The position numbers were made by a program, and so were the translations under genes. Below are positions 1-5,621 of a stretch of DNA of 25,048 nucleotides, in pieces. Under the pieces are notes generated by a model. It was not told where the DNA came from, made no database searches, and was given only the letters and a program-made list of their open reading frames with translations. This stretch comes from an uncultured Bacteroidales bacterium (GTDB taxonomy: Bacteria > Bacteroidota > Bacteroidia > Bacteroidales > Muribaculaceae), in contig URNY01000020.1 of assembly GCA_900549375.1 (NCBI GenBank), positions 1-25,048 of the forward strand, read 5' to 3'. Within the stretch, counting starts at the first letter, position 1. The number at the start of each line of letters is the position of its first letter.

Positions 1-332
1 AGAGCCTCGCGCACCTTGCCGAGAGCCGCATGATAATCGAAATCATACGCCGTCGTGTCAGGCATTCCCGTCCAGAGAGTGATGTCGTTGAGCGATATAC
101 TGTCGCAGGCGGTGCCTCCGTAGACCACCCCTCCGAGCTTACCGTTGCCGATCACCAGCGCCTCCTCGAAATAGCGCGCCGGACGGTCATAATGCAGCGT
201 GAGGTTCTGTTTCCCCGGATACCGGCAGCTTGCGGCATGACCCTTTCGGCCCGCAGTGGCTACTGCCGCGCCCGAAACAATGATAGCTGAAACAAGAATA
301 GAAGAAATCGCTTTATGCATTTGCAGATTCAT
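1..332 (-). CDS. GH95-type glycoside hydrolase, N-terminal part (runs off window start)
   Basis: About 110 residues of the N-terminus were translated by hand from the minus strand. After a hydrophobic signal-peptide-like segment (residues 5-27) comes LHYDRPARYFEEALVIGNGK, followed within about 12 residues by GGVVYGG and then SLNDITLWTGMPD. This series is the hallmark of the N-terminal domain of GH95 enzymes (alpha-L-fucosidases and relatives), which usually reads like LWYxxPAxxWxEALPIGNGxLGAMVFGG and then LNExTLWSG. The catalytic (alpha/alpha)6 domain lies outside the window, so activity and substrate cannot be judged. Exported location, periplasmic or cell surface, is inferred. The start at 332 is the first ATG in frame; Met5 at position 320 is an alternative. 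The gene follows the PepSY-like gene on the same strand but is separated from it by an intrinsic terminator only 22 bases before its start. Confidence 0.75.
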   Translation of the reverse strand, partial: MNLQMHKAISSILVSAIIVSGAAVATAGRKGHAASCRYPGKQNLTLHYDRPARYFEEALVIGNGKLGGVVYGGTACDSISLNDITLWTGMPDTTAYDFDYHAALGKVREA

Positions 333-354
333 ATTATTTGAGTTTATTCACGGT

Positions 355-387
355 AAAAAAAACCGGTACGCCTCGGGGCATACCGGT
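355..387 (-). terminator. Rho-independent terminator of the PepSY-like gene
   Basis: Read on the minus strand, ACCGGTA (387-381) pairs with TACCGGT (368-362), with one mismatch and then a GCC/GGC inner stem closed by a CGAG-type loop. A run of eight T follows directly (362-355). It lies about 43 bases after the stop codon of the PepSY-like gene. A minus-strand -7 promoter match (TATATTTG, 396-389) touches the hairpin and may serve the GH95 gene. Confidence 0.8.
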
Positions 388-429
388 ACAAATATAATAA
401 GAATCTTTCAAACGGAGAAATTGCCTTTT

Positions 430-876
430 TCAGTCGTCATAGCGCAGGAAATTTCCCGCCTTGTCGAATTTCATGTCGACGCCGTTGGAGAGTTCAACGT
501 CATAGCCGTTGCGCTCTTTCTCTATACCGACGATGCGCTGGCCCGACTGATTCCTCTTCACATAGTTGCTGATCTTGGCGGGAACGAAAGCGGCGGGAAC
601 GGATTTGGCCACGTTCACCTCTACGCTCTCCCAGTTGCCGTCGCGGTCGAACGAGATCTCCATGCCGTCGCTCATGATCACCTCATAGTCGCTGACGCGG
701 CCGAAATCCTTGTCGATCTTCACCAGACTCACCTTAGCCTTGCAGTTCTTTGCAAGTACCGTCTGCGCCGCTTTAGGCAGCACTGAAGCGTCGTGAGCGT
801 ATGTATCTTTCGCCTGAGCGAAAACTGCTATTCCTAAAATCGCGGCAAACGCGAGTAAAAACTTTTTCATCTCCAT
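430..876 (-). CDS. Small secreted PepSY-like protein
   Basis: This 148-residue protein starts with a clear signal peptide (lysines, then FLLAFAAILGIAVFAQA), so it is exported to the periplasm or surface. The mature part contains two related units: YEVIMSDGMEISFDRDGNWE near residues 64-83 and YDVELSNGVDMKFDKAGNF near 125-143. The repeated pattern Y-[DE]-V-x-[LM]-S-[DN]-G-x-[DE]-[MI]-x-F-D-x-x-G-[DN] is typical of the putative PepSY-like family of Bacteroidetes, which has the beta-lactamase-inhibitor-like fold. No enzymatic residues are known for this family, and its role, perhaps binding or inhibition, is unproven. Met1 at 876 and Met3 at 870 are both possible starts. It is divergent from the HAD phosphatase gene across a 292-base gap and ends at its own terminator. 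Confidence 0.8.
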   Translation of the reverse strand: MEMKKFLLAFAAILGIAVFAQAKDTYAHDASVLPKAAQTVLAKNCKAKVSLVKIDKDFGRVSDYEVIMSDGMEISFDRDGNWESVEVNVAKSVPAAFVPAKISNYVKRNQSGQRIVGIEKERNGYDVELSNGVDMKFDKAGNFLRYDD

Positions 877-917
877 TAATATTTAATTGTCCATTTATAT
901 GCTAACGTCCCCGCCCC

Positions 918-1080
918 GCCGATTGTTCACCTCCCGCACATCTTGCGCCTTTTCCCGGTTATAATCGGCAAAACAAACAAATCTTGCGCAAATCACCGAT
1001 TATAATCGGCAAAACCTACAAATCTTGCACGAATTACAGATTATAATCGGCGAAATCTACAAGTTTTTTTTGCGAGCGTT
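918..1080. repeat. Array of 41-base tandem repeats with palindromic cores
   Basis: Two well-matched 41-base units (959-999 and 1000-1040) are flanked by a partial third unit (1041 to about 1080) and a degenerate leading unit (918-958) that keeps ATCTTGCGC in exact register. Each full unit starts with TTATAATCGGC and carries ACAAATCTTGC in its middle. At the joint of units one and two, 996-1009 reads CCGATTATAATCGG, a perfect 14-base palindrome. The joints before (956-968) and after (1037-1050) keep most of it. The array fills most of the gap between two divergent genes, which suggests repeated protein-binding sites. That function is inference. Confidence 0.75.
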
Positions 1081-1125
1081 GGAAGAGCCGCGGAGCGACT
1101 GCACTTCATGTCGCGAAATTTTTTT

Positions 1126-1150
1126 AATCCGCGGATTGATAGTAATTTTG
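1126..1150 (+). promoter_or_regulatory. Predicted promoter -7 box and palindromic operator for the HAD gene
   Basis: TAATTTTG at 1143-1150 fits the Bacteroidetes -7 consensus TAnnTTTG, 18 bases before the chosen start codon. A perfect 12-base palindrome, AATCCGCGGATT (1126-1137), lies just upstream, where the spacer between -33 and -7 would be. The -33 region is only a T-rich run (1119-1125), so this element is weak. A repressor bound at the palindrome would block polymerase; this is inferred from position only. Confidence 0.5.
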
Positions 1151-1168
1151 CAGGCAAACAAGCAAACT

Positions 1169-1792
1169 ATGATAAAGAATATACTTTTTGATATGGGCGG
1201 TGTCATCTTCGACCAGGACACCGACAAGGCGTTCCGCCGCTTCGCCGCCGCAGGCATCGACACCGACAGATTCCTCGGCAAATTCGGTCAGCAGGGTTTC
1301 TTCCTCGACCTCGAATTAGGTAAAATCGACGAGGCGGAGTTCTGCCGACGCATGGCCGAGGCCACCGGTCGACCTGAGATCTCCCACGACGAGGCGGCCG
1401 CATGCTGGCAGGGCTTCTACAGCGCAACCCCGCTCTATAAGCTCCACGCCCTCGACGAACTCCGCAAGAAATATCACCTCGGATTGCTCTCCAACACCAA
1501 CCCGTTCATGATGGAACTCACCGATTCGCCGCGCTTCAGCCCGGAAGGGAGACCCATCTCATCCTATTTCGACTCGATGTTCCTCAGCTGCGAGATGAAG
1601 CTCTACAAGCCCGACCGCGCCATCTACGAGGAGGCGCTGCGACGCGACGGGATGAAGGCCGAGGAGACACTCTTCATCGACGACAGCCTGAAAAATGTGG
1701 AAGGGGCACGTCTCGCCGGACTCCACGGCCTCCATGTGCCCACAAATGCCGACTGGCGACCACTACTGAATAAATATCTGGAAACAGAATAG
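1169..1792 (+). CDS. HAD-superfamily phosphatase (YihX-like, subfamily IA)
   Basis: This 207-residue cytoplasmic protein has all HAD motifs. Motif I is FDMGGVIFD with nucleophile Asp8. Motif II is LLSNTN with Ser108-Asn109. The motif III lysine lies in KLYKPDRAIYEEAL (Lys144 or Lys147), and motif IV is FIDDSLKNVEGA with Asp171-Asp172. The residue two after the nucleophile is Gly rather than Asp, as in E. coli YihX, an alpha-glucose-1-phosphate phosphatase. The length and the region after motif II also resemble YihX. The substrate is therefore probably a sugar phosphate or another small phosphate ester, but it cannot be fixed from sequence. The reading frame is open back to 1025, but the start at 1169 is chosen because homology begins there and a promoter match and repeats occupy the upstream part. 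A strong terminator follows. Confidence 0.85.
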   Translation: MIKNILFDMGGVIFDQDTDKAFRRFAAAGIDTDRFLGKFGQQGFFLDLELGKIDEAEFCRRMAEATGRPEISHDEAAACWQGFYSATPLYKLHALDELRKKYHLGLLSNTNPFMMELTDSPRFSPEGRPISSYFDSMFLSCEMKLYKPDRAIYEEALRRDGMKAEETLFIDDSLKNVEGARLAGLHGLHVPTNADWRPLLNKYLETE

Positions 1793-1794
1793 CG

Positions 1795-1831
1795 GAAGCG
1801 GACGCATCCGGGATGCGTCCGCTTCATTTTT
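1795..1831 (+). terminator. Rho-independent terminator after the HAD gene
   Basis: A perfect 15-base inverted repeat (1795-1809 with 1811-1825, GAAGCGGACGCATCC and its complement) is followed by A and five T (1827-1831), starting three bases after the HAD stop codon. It also lies between convergent genes, but in the other direction the T-run is missing. Confidence 0.85.
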
Positions 1832-1845
1832 CCGATGCAAAATGA

Positions 1846-3420
1846 TTACTCGCCGCGGGCGGTGCGCGCTATCGGTTCGCTCATCGGAGAGGAATAGCTA
1901 CGTGCGTAATATTCGCGGAGCTGCTTCTTGAGTTTCTTCACTACCGGAGCGTAAGCCGGATCGTTGGCGAGGTTATGGCGCTCCTGCGGATCCTTCTCAT
2001 AATCGAAAAGCTGATAGCCGATCACCTTACCCTCGTCGAACGGCATATAGGTCTTGAATCCCTTCGTCCATTCCACAAGGCGATAGCGCGGGTCGCGGAT
2101 AGCATATCCCATGATATCCTCCTCCAGCTCCTTGGCCTTCCCCTTGAGGTCGGTATCGGTCGAGATGGTATAGTTCTCGGTGGTGGTGCGGCTATACTGG
2201 CTCATCACATAATCCTTCACCTTCCGCTTCGGGTTGCGGAGCACGGGCACGAGGCTCGTGCCGTCGAGTTGCTGCGGATGCGCGGTGGAGGTAAGCTCGC
2301 AGACAGTGGGGAACACGTCGAGGAATTCCACCATCGAATCGGACTTAACACCCTTCTTCATTCCCGGCACCGATATTATAAGAGGTACGCGCGTGGCATT
2401 CTCGAAGTTCGTCATCTTGTTCCAGAGGCCGTGGTCACCGAGATGGTAGCCGTGGTCGCCATAGAGTATCACGATAGTGTTGTCGGTCAATCCCTCGCGG
2501 TCGAGCGCGTCGAGCACCTTCCCTATCTGGGCATCCGTATAGGATATGCAGGCATAATAGGCATGCAGCAGACGCTTCTGCGTCTCCCGGTCGAGATGCT
2601 TGGTGTCCTGATAGCTCTCGAAAGGAGGTATGTCGGAATAGCCCTTCACCTCAAGCGAGTTGTGATAGGCATACTCCACATCATCGGAGGCCATGTCCTG
2701 AAACTCGGCTACGGGCATCTTCTCGCGGTCGTACATATCCCAGTATTTCTTAGGAGCGCAGAACGGAAGGTGGGGTTTCTTGAAACCGACGCCGAGAAAA
2801 AATGGCTTATCCCCTTTCTTGAGGCGCCCGAGAGTCTTTATTGCCTCCTCGGCTATCACCCCGTCCTGATAGACATTGTCGGGCACATCGGCGCATTCCG
2901 TAGCCACGCGGCCGTTGGCCAATGCATAGGTGGCGCCGGGCGATTTTACATAGGGAAGGCTCCAGGATTTGGGATCGTCTTTCATCGTCTTGTCCTTAAG
3001 AGGATGATATACCTTTCCGACACCCACTGTCTCATATCCGTTCTCTTTCAGGGCTTGGGGTATCGTCACGATATCGGGATTGTTCTTACGGAAGGAACCC
3101 ATGAGCCACCAGACGCCTGTATGGTCGGGGTTCAGGCCGGTCATAAGGCTCGAACGTGTCGGCCCGCTGAGCGCAACCTGACAATAGGCATTGCTGAAAA
3201 CGGTGCCTCGCGATGCCAGACGGTCCATCGAAGGAGTATGCGCCAAGGTGTCGCCATACGCCCCGATCCAGGGTTTCATGTCGTCGACGGCGATCAGCAA
3301 AACATTCGGGCGGTCGTCGGTCCGCTTCTGCTCCGCCGGCTTACCCTCTGCTGCAAACGGCGTCAGAGCCAGGGCATTCACACCGCAAAGAAGATATTTG
3401 AAATTTTTCCCGTTAATCAT
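1846..3420 (-). CDS. Secreted sulfatase, iduronate-2-sulfatase type (S1 family), serine-activated
   Basis: This 524-residue exported sulfatase starts with a short signal-like segment (residues 8-24). NVLLIAVDDMKPW (39-51) supplies the metal-binding Asp46-Asp47. The activation motif is SGPTR at 85-89 (S-x-P-x-R), so the catalytic formylglycine would come from a serine, which needs an anaerobic radical-SAM maturase (anSME) encoded elsewhere. GDHGYHLGDHG (321-331) carries further metal and active-site residues. GFKKPHLPF (212-220) and the stretch after the GDHG motif (NKMTNFENATRVPLI) match human iduronate-2-sulfatase and its bacterial relatives, SulfAtlas S1_7-like. The expected action is removal of 2-O-sulfate from a uronic acid or sugar in a glycosaminoglycan or algal glycan. 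The subfamily call rests on remembered motifs. The gene stands alone, transcribed away from the 3505 gene, and no lyase is next to it. Confidence 0.87.
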   Translation of the reverse strand: MINGKNFKYLLCGVNALALTPFAAEGKPAEQKRTDDRPNVLLIAVDDMKPWIGAYGDTLAHTPSMDRLASRGTVFSNAYCQVALSGPTRSSLMTGLNPDHTGVWWLMGSFRKNNPDIVTIPQALKENGYETVGVGKVYHPLKDKTMKDDPKSWSLPYVKSPGATYALANGRVATECADVPDNVYQDGVIAEEAIKTLGRLKKGDKPFFLGVGFKKPHLPFCAPKKYWDMYDREKMPVAEFQDMASDDVEYAYHNSLEVKGYSDIPPFESYQDTKHLDRETQKRLLHAYYACISYTDAQIGKVLDALDREGLTDNTIVILYGDHGYHLGDHGLWNKMTNFENATRVPLIISVPGMKKGVKSDSMVEFLDVFPTVCELTSTAHPQQLDGTSLVPVLRNPKRKVKDYVMSQYSRTTTENYTISTDTDLKGKAKELEEDIMGYAIRDPRYRLVEWTKGFKTYMPFDEGKVIGYQLFDYEKDPQERHNLANDPAYAPVVKKLKKQLREYYARSYSSPMSEPIARTARGE

Positions 3421-3442
3421 GATGAGGTTCTAAAGTTTTTAC

Positions 3443-3450
3443 TAAATTTG
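3443..3450 (+). promoter_or_regulatory. Predicted -7 box for the 3505 gene
   Basis: TAAATTTG fits TAnnTTTG and would start a transcript about 50 bases before the start codon at 3505. No good -33 TTTG is visible about 20 bases upstream, where the sulfatase start codon lies. The box sits two bases from the oppositely directed sulfatase -7 box. Confidence 0.45.
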
Positions 3451-3452
3451 CA

Positions 3453-3485
3453 CAAAGATAATGATTTTCTTCAAAACAAAACAAA
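3453..3485 (-). promoter_or_regulatory. Predicted sulfatase promoter (-33/-7)
   Basis: On the minus strand TTTG (3485-3482) is followed after 21 bases by TATCTTTG (3460-3453), a full match to the Bacteroidetes -33/-7 pattern. The predicted transcript would start near 3446-3449 and have a leader of about 25-30 bases before the sulfatase ATG. Confidence 0.65.
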
Positions 3486-3504
3486 TTAAGCCAAATATTT
3501 AACC

Positions 3505-4131
3505 ATGACAAAACTTAGACATATCATTCCACTGTTATTTCTCGCTTTTTCGTTAACCGGTGCGGCGCAGACTCTCGACACGGAAGCTCTCGCCGAATAC
3601 CCCGCCGCCGTTCAGCGTCAGGTGTTTGAGGTGGCGCGTCATGTCAAGCTCACCGCCAATCAGCAGATAGCTCTGGCCGAAGCCGTCAAAAAGGAGAACA
3701 AGATGTTTATCGATGCCGTGAAAGCCAACGGCGGCGCGCTCACCGTCAAGAGCCGCAACACGCTCAATAAATCGCGCGAGGCCACACTCGCCTCTCTGCT
3801 CGACCGCGAACAGCTCGAGCAATACTATCGCGGAGTCTACGACGCAGAGGCCGATGCCGAAGGTAACCGCGTGGCCGACATGCTCCAGAAGAAATACAAT
3901 CTCACCGACCAGAACTGGAAATTCATCCGCGTTGCCTTCTATAAGGCGGCCCTCGAATCGAAGGTGATCCGCAAGGTGATGGCCGACTCCCCGAAGAAGG
4001 CGGAGAAGAAGATAGCCGAAGTCCGCGCCGAGCAGATGCGCTCCATAGAGGAGAAAGGCGGACTCCGCGTCAATCCCGACATGTCCATCACCTGGCTCCG
4101 CGAATTCGACCCCAACAAGCTCCACCGCTAA
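3505..4131 (+). CDS. Secreted helical protein of unknown function with LTxxQ-like motifs
   Basis: This 208-residue protein has a clear signal peptide ending near residue 21 (LLFLAFSLTGAAQ), so it is exported. The mature part is rich in Ala, Glu, Lys and Arg and should be almost entirely alpha-helical. Two helix starts carry LTxxQ/N-like motifs, LTANQ at 49-53 and LTDQN at 133-137. These recall the periplasmic CpxP/Spy type of chaperone or stress protein, but the rest does not clearly match and no family is claimed. No membrane segment follows the signal peptide, and no cysteine sits at a lipobox. The gene is divergent from the sulfatase with face-to-face promoters. Whether the two work together is unknown. 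A REP-type hairpin lies just after its stop codon. Confidence 0.7.
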   Translation: MTKLRHIIPLLFLAFSLTGAAQTLDTEALAEYPAAVQRQVFEVARHVKLTANQQIALAEAVKKENKMFIDAVKANGGALTVKSRNTLNKSREATLASLLDREQLEQYYRGVYDAEADAEGNRVADMLQKKYNLTDQNWKFIRVAFYKAALESKVIRKVMADSPKKAEKKIAEVRAEQMRSIEEKGGLRVNPDMSITWLREFDPNKLHR

Positions 4132-4141
4132 TCTCCCTCAC

Positions 4142-4164
4142 GTAGGGACGTGCCTCCTGCACGT
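4142..4164 (+). repeat. REP-type element, copy 1
   Basis: The tetranucleotide GTAG (4142-4145) is followed by GG and a hairpin of ACGTGC (4148-4153) and GCACGT (4159-4164) around CTCCT. The same GTAGGGACGTGCCTCC sequence occurs again near 14.5 kb. GTAG followed by a short palindrome is the plan of REP elements mobilised by RAYT (Y1) transposases. This copy has lost the innermost pair compared with the other two. The remaining 100 bases up to 4268 hold nothing recognisable. Confidence 0.65.
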
Positions 4165-4267
4165 AGGCCTGGAAAATATAAGAAAATATATCAGGAACCC
4201 GATGTAAAGGACAAATAATACTTTTCCAAGTCCTCTGAGTGCCTTTCTTTTTCTGGAATTTCCGTGG

Positions 4268-4561
4268 TCAGGCGCAATAGTCCACGCAGGCGCGCTCGAC
4301 CACGTGTCCCTTCACCAGACCGGCGGCGGCCACATGCGCCGGATGCTTGGCATATACAGCCACATCCTCCATCGTAGGCACCACAGCCGTCAGCACGAGG
4401 TCCCAGCACTCGGCGGGATTACCGTTGAGGCCGACCTCGATGCTCTCCAGACATTCTATCTGCGCGGGGAGTGCCTCTAACGCAGCCTTGAAACGCTCGC
4501 CGCATTCACGGCGTTCGCCCTCCGTTCCGTCAAAACGGAACATCACTATATGCTTCACCAT
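4268..4561 (-). CDS. Dabb (stress-responsive alpha/beta-barrel) domain protein
   Basis: This 97-residue protein begins MVKHIVMFRF and contains the ExxV/WDLVLTAVVPTMEDV and YAKHPAHV stretch (70-77) typical of the Dabb family, small dimeric ferredoxin-like beta-barrel proteins. His73 and His76 are the conserved histidines. Members include plant stress proteins and some small-molecule cyclases, but most bacterial copies have no known reaction, so no function is assigned. The frame stays open seven codons further up to 4582, which would overlap the end of purC. The start at 4561 is preferred because homology begins there and GGAAAG precedes it. It follows purC by 10 bases on the same strand and is probably co-transcribed with it. 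No terminator is evident after it. Confidence 0.8.
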   Translation of the reverse strand: MVKHIVMFRFDGTEGERRECGERFKAALEALPAQIECLESIEVGLNGNPAECWDLVLTAVVPTMEDVAVYAKHPAHVAAAGLVKGHVVERACVDYCA

Positions 4562-4571
4562 CTTTCCGCTC

Positions 4572-5525
4572 TTATTTATCAAGTTTGGCCAGACAGGCTG
4601 CTACATTGTCGCCGATGCGTTTCTGAAGGTCGCCGCAATCGGATGCCGGCTCGAACTTGCGACCGGTGATGTGCTCGTAAAGCTCTATGTAGCGGCGGCT
4701 CACCTCGTTGCAATATTCGGGAGTCATCTCCGGAACTTTCTGACCGGCCTTACCCATGAAGCCGTTGGCGATGAGCCACTGGCGCACAAACTCCTTCGAG
4801 AGCTGACGCTGTTCCTCGCCTTTCTCGAAACGCCCCTCATAACCCTCGGCATAGAAATAGCGCGACGAGTCAGGAGTATGGATCTCGTCGATAAGGATCA
4901 CCTCGCCATCCTTGATACCGAACTCATATTTGGTGTCGACGAGTATCAGGCCGTGACGCGCCGCGATCTCCTGACCGCGGGCGAAAAGCGCAAGGGCATA
5001 TTTCTCAACTTTGGCATACACATCCTCCGGCACGATTCCGCGGGCGATGATCTCCTCGCGCGAGATATTCTCGTCATGTCCGGCATCGGCCTTGGTGGTC
5101 GGCGTCAGGATAGGCTCGGGGAGTTTCTGATTCTCGCGCAGACCCTCGGGGAGTTTCACGCCGCAGATCTCGCGGGCTCCGGCCTTATAGTCGCGCCATG
5201 CAGAACCGGCGATATAGCCTCGCACTATCATCTCGATCTTCAGCGGCTCGCAACGATAGCCGACAGTCACCATAGGATCGGGAACCGCCACTTTCCAGTT
5301 CGGGACAATGTCTTTGGTGGAATCGAGGAAGAACTCGGCGATCTGGTTGAGTACCTGACCCTTATAGGGTATTCCCTCGGGGAGGACCACATCGAACGCC
5401 GAGATGCGGTCCGTAGCCACCATCACAAGATATTTGTCGCGGATATCATAGACATCGCGCACTTTGCCGTGATACACACTCTTCTGACCTTCGAAATCGA
5501 AGTCGGTTTGTTTCAAGACTTGCAT
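4572..5525 (-). CDS. purC: Phosphoribosylaminoimidazole-succinocarboxamide synthase (SAICAR synthetase)
   Basis: This 317-residue cytoplasmic enzyme of de novo purine synthesis joins CAIR and aspartate with ATP to give SAICAR. Visible signatures are GKVRDVY (20-26, nucleotide-binding loop), ATDRISAFDVVLP (37-49), VRGYIAGSAWRDY (101-113), DTKYEFG (197-203) and DEIHTPDSSRY (213-223), all strongly conserved in PurC. It is longer than the E. coli enzyme of about 237 residues and matches the longer form of roughly 300 residues seen in Bacteroidetes and yeast. The start ATG at 5525 gives MQVLKQTDFDF, which fits the family N-terminus. An excellent promoter lies upstream at 5548-5579. No PUR-box-like operator or purine riboswitch is visible in the short leader. 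The Dabb gene follows directly. Confidence 0.96.
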   Translation of the reverse strand: MQVLKQTDFDFEGQKSVYHGKVRDVYDIRDKYLVMVATDRISAFDVVLPEGIPYKGQVLNQIAEFFLDSTKDIVPNWKVAVPDPMVTVGYRCEPLKIEMIVRGYIAGSAWRDYKAGAREICGVKLPEGLRENQKLPEPILTPTTKADAGHDENISREEIIARGIVPEDVYAKVEKYALALFARGQEIAARHGLILVDTKYEFGIKDGEVILIDEIHTPDSSRYFYAEGYEGRFEKGEEQRQLSKEFVRQWLIANGFMGKAGQKVPEMTPEYCNEVSRRYIELYEHITGRKFEPASDCGDLQKRIGDNVAACLAKLDK

Positions 5526-5547
5526 ATTGTTTCTATTAAATATGGCG

Positions 5548-5579
5548 CAAATTTATCTATATTCCGCAAAATCTGCAAA
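5548..5579 (-). promoter_or_regulatory. Predicted purC promoter
   Basis: On the minus strand TTTG (5579-5576) is followed after exactly 20 bases by TAAATTTG (5555-5548), a full match to the Bacteroidetes -33/-7 consensus. The predicted start is about 20 bases before the purC ATG. Confidence 0.7.
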
Positions 5580-5621
5580 TATGCGTGCCCGAGTCCCGAA
5601 TATTTTTTATAATTTAGGAGC

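Noticed and set aside
918..1080. CRISPR array
   Set aside because: Units are contiguous at 41 bases without unique spacers, and no cas gene is nearby.
1094..1125. GCGAC/GTCGC hairpin followed by seven T as a terminator
   Set aside because: Only five pairs around a ten-base loop, and no gene upstream on that strand whose transcript would need it.
1975..3489. A 504-codon open frame on the plus strand opposite the sulfatase
   Set aside because: It lies wholly antisense to a gene with clear catalytic motifs. Its peptide has repetitive, His/Ile/Val-rich composition and no recognisable domain. GC-rich third codon positions create such frames.
5608..5620. TATAATTTAGG as a promoter for the helicase gene
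   Set aside because: Imperfect -7 match only a few bases before the start codon and without a -33 partner; it would give a nearly leaderless message.
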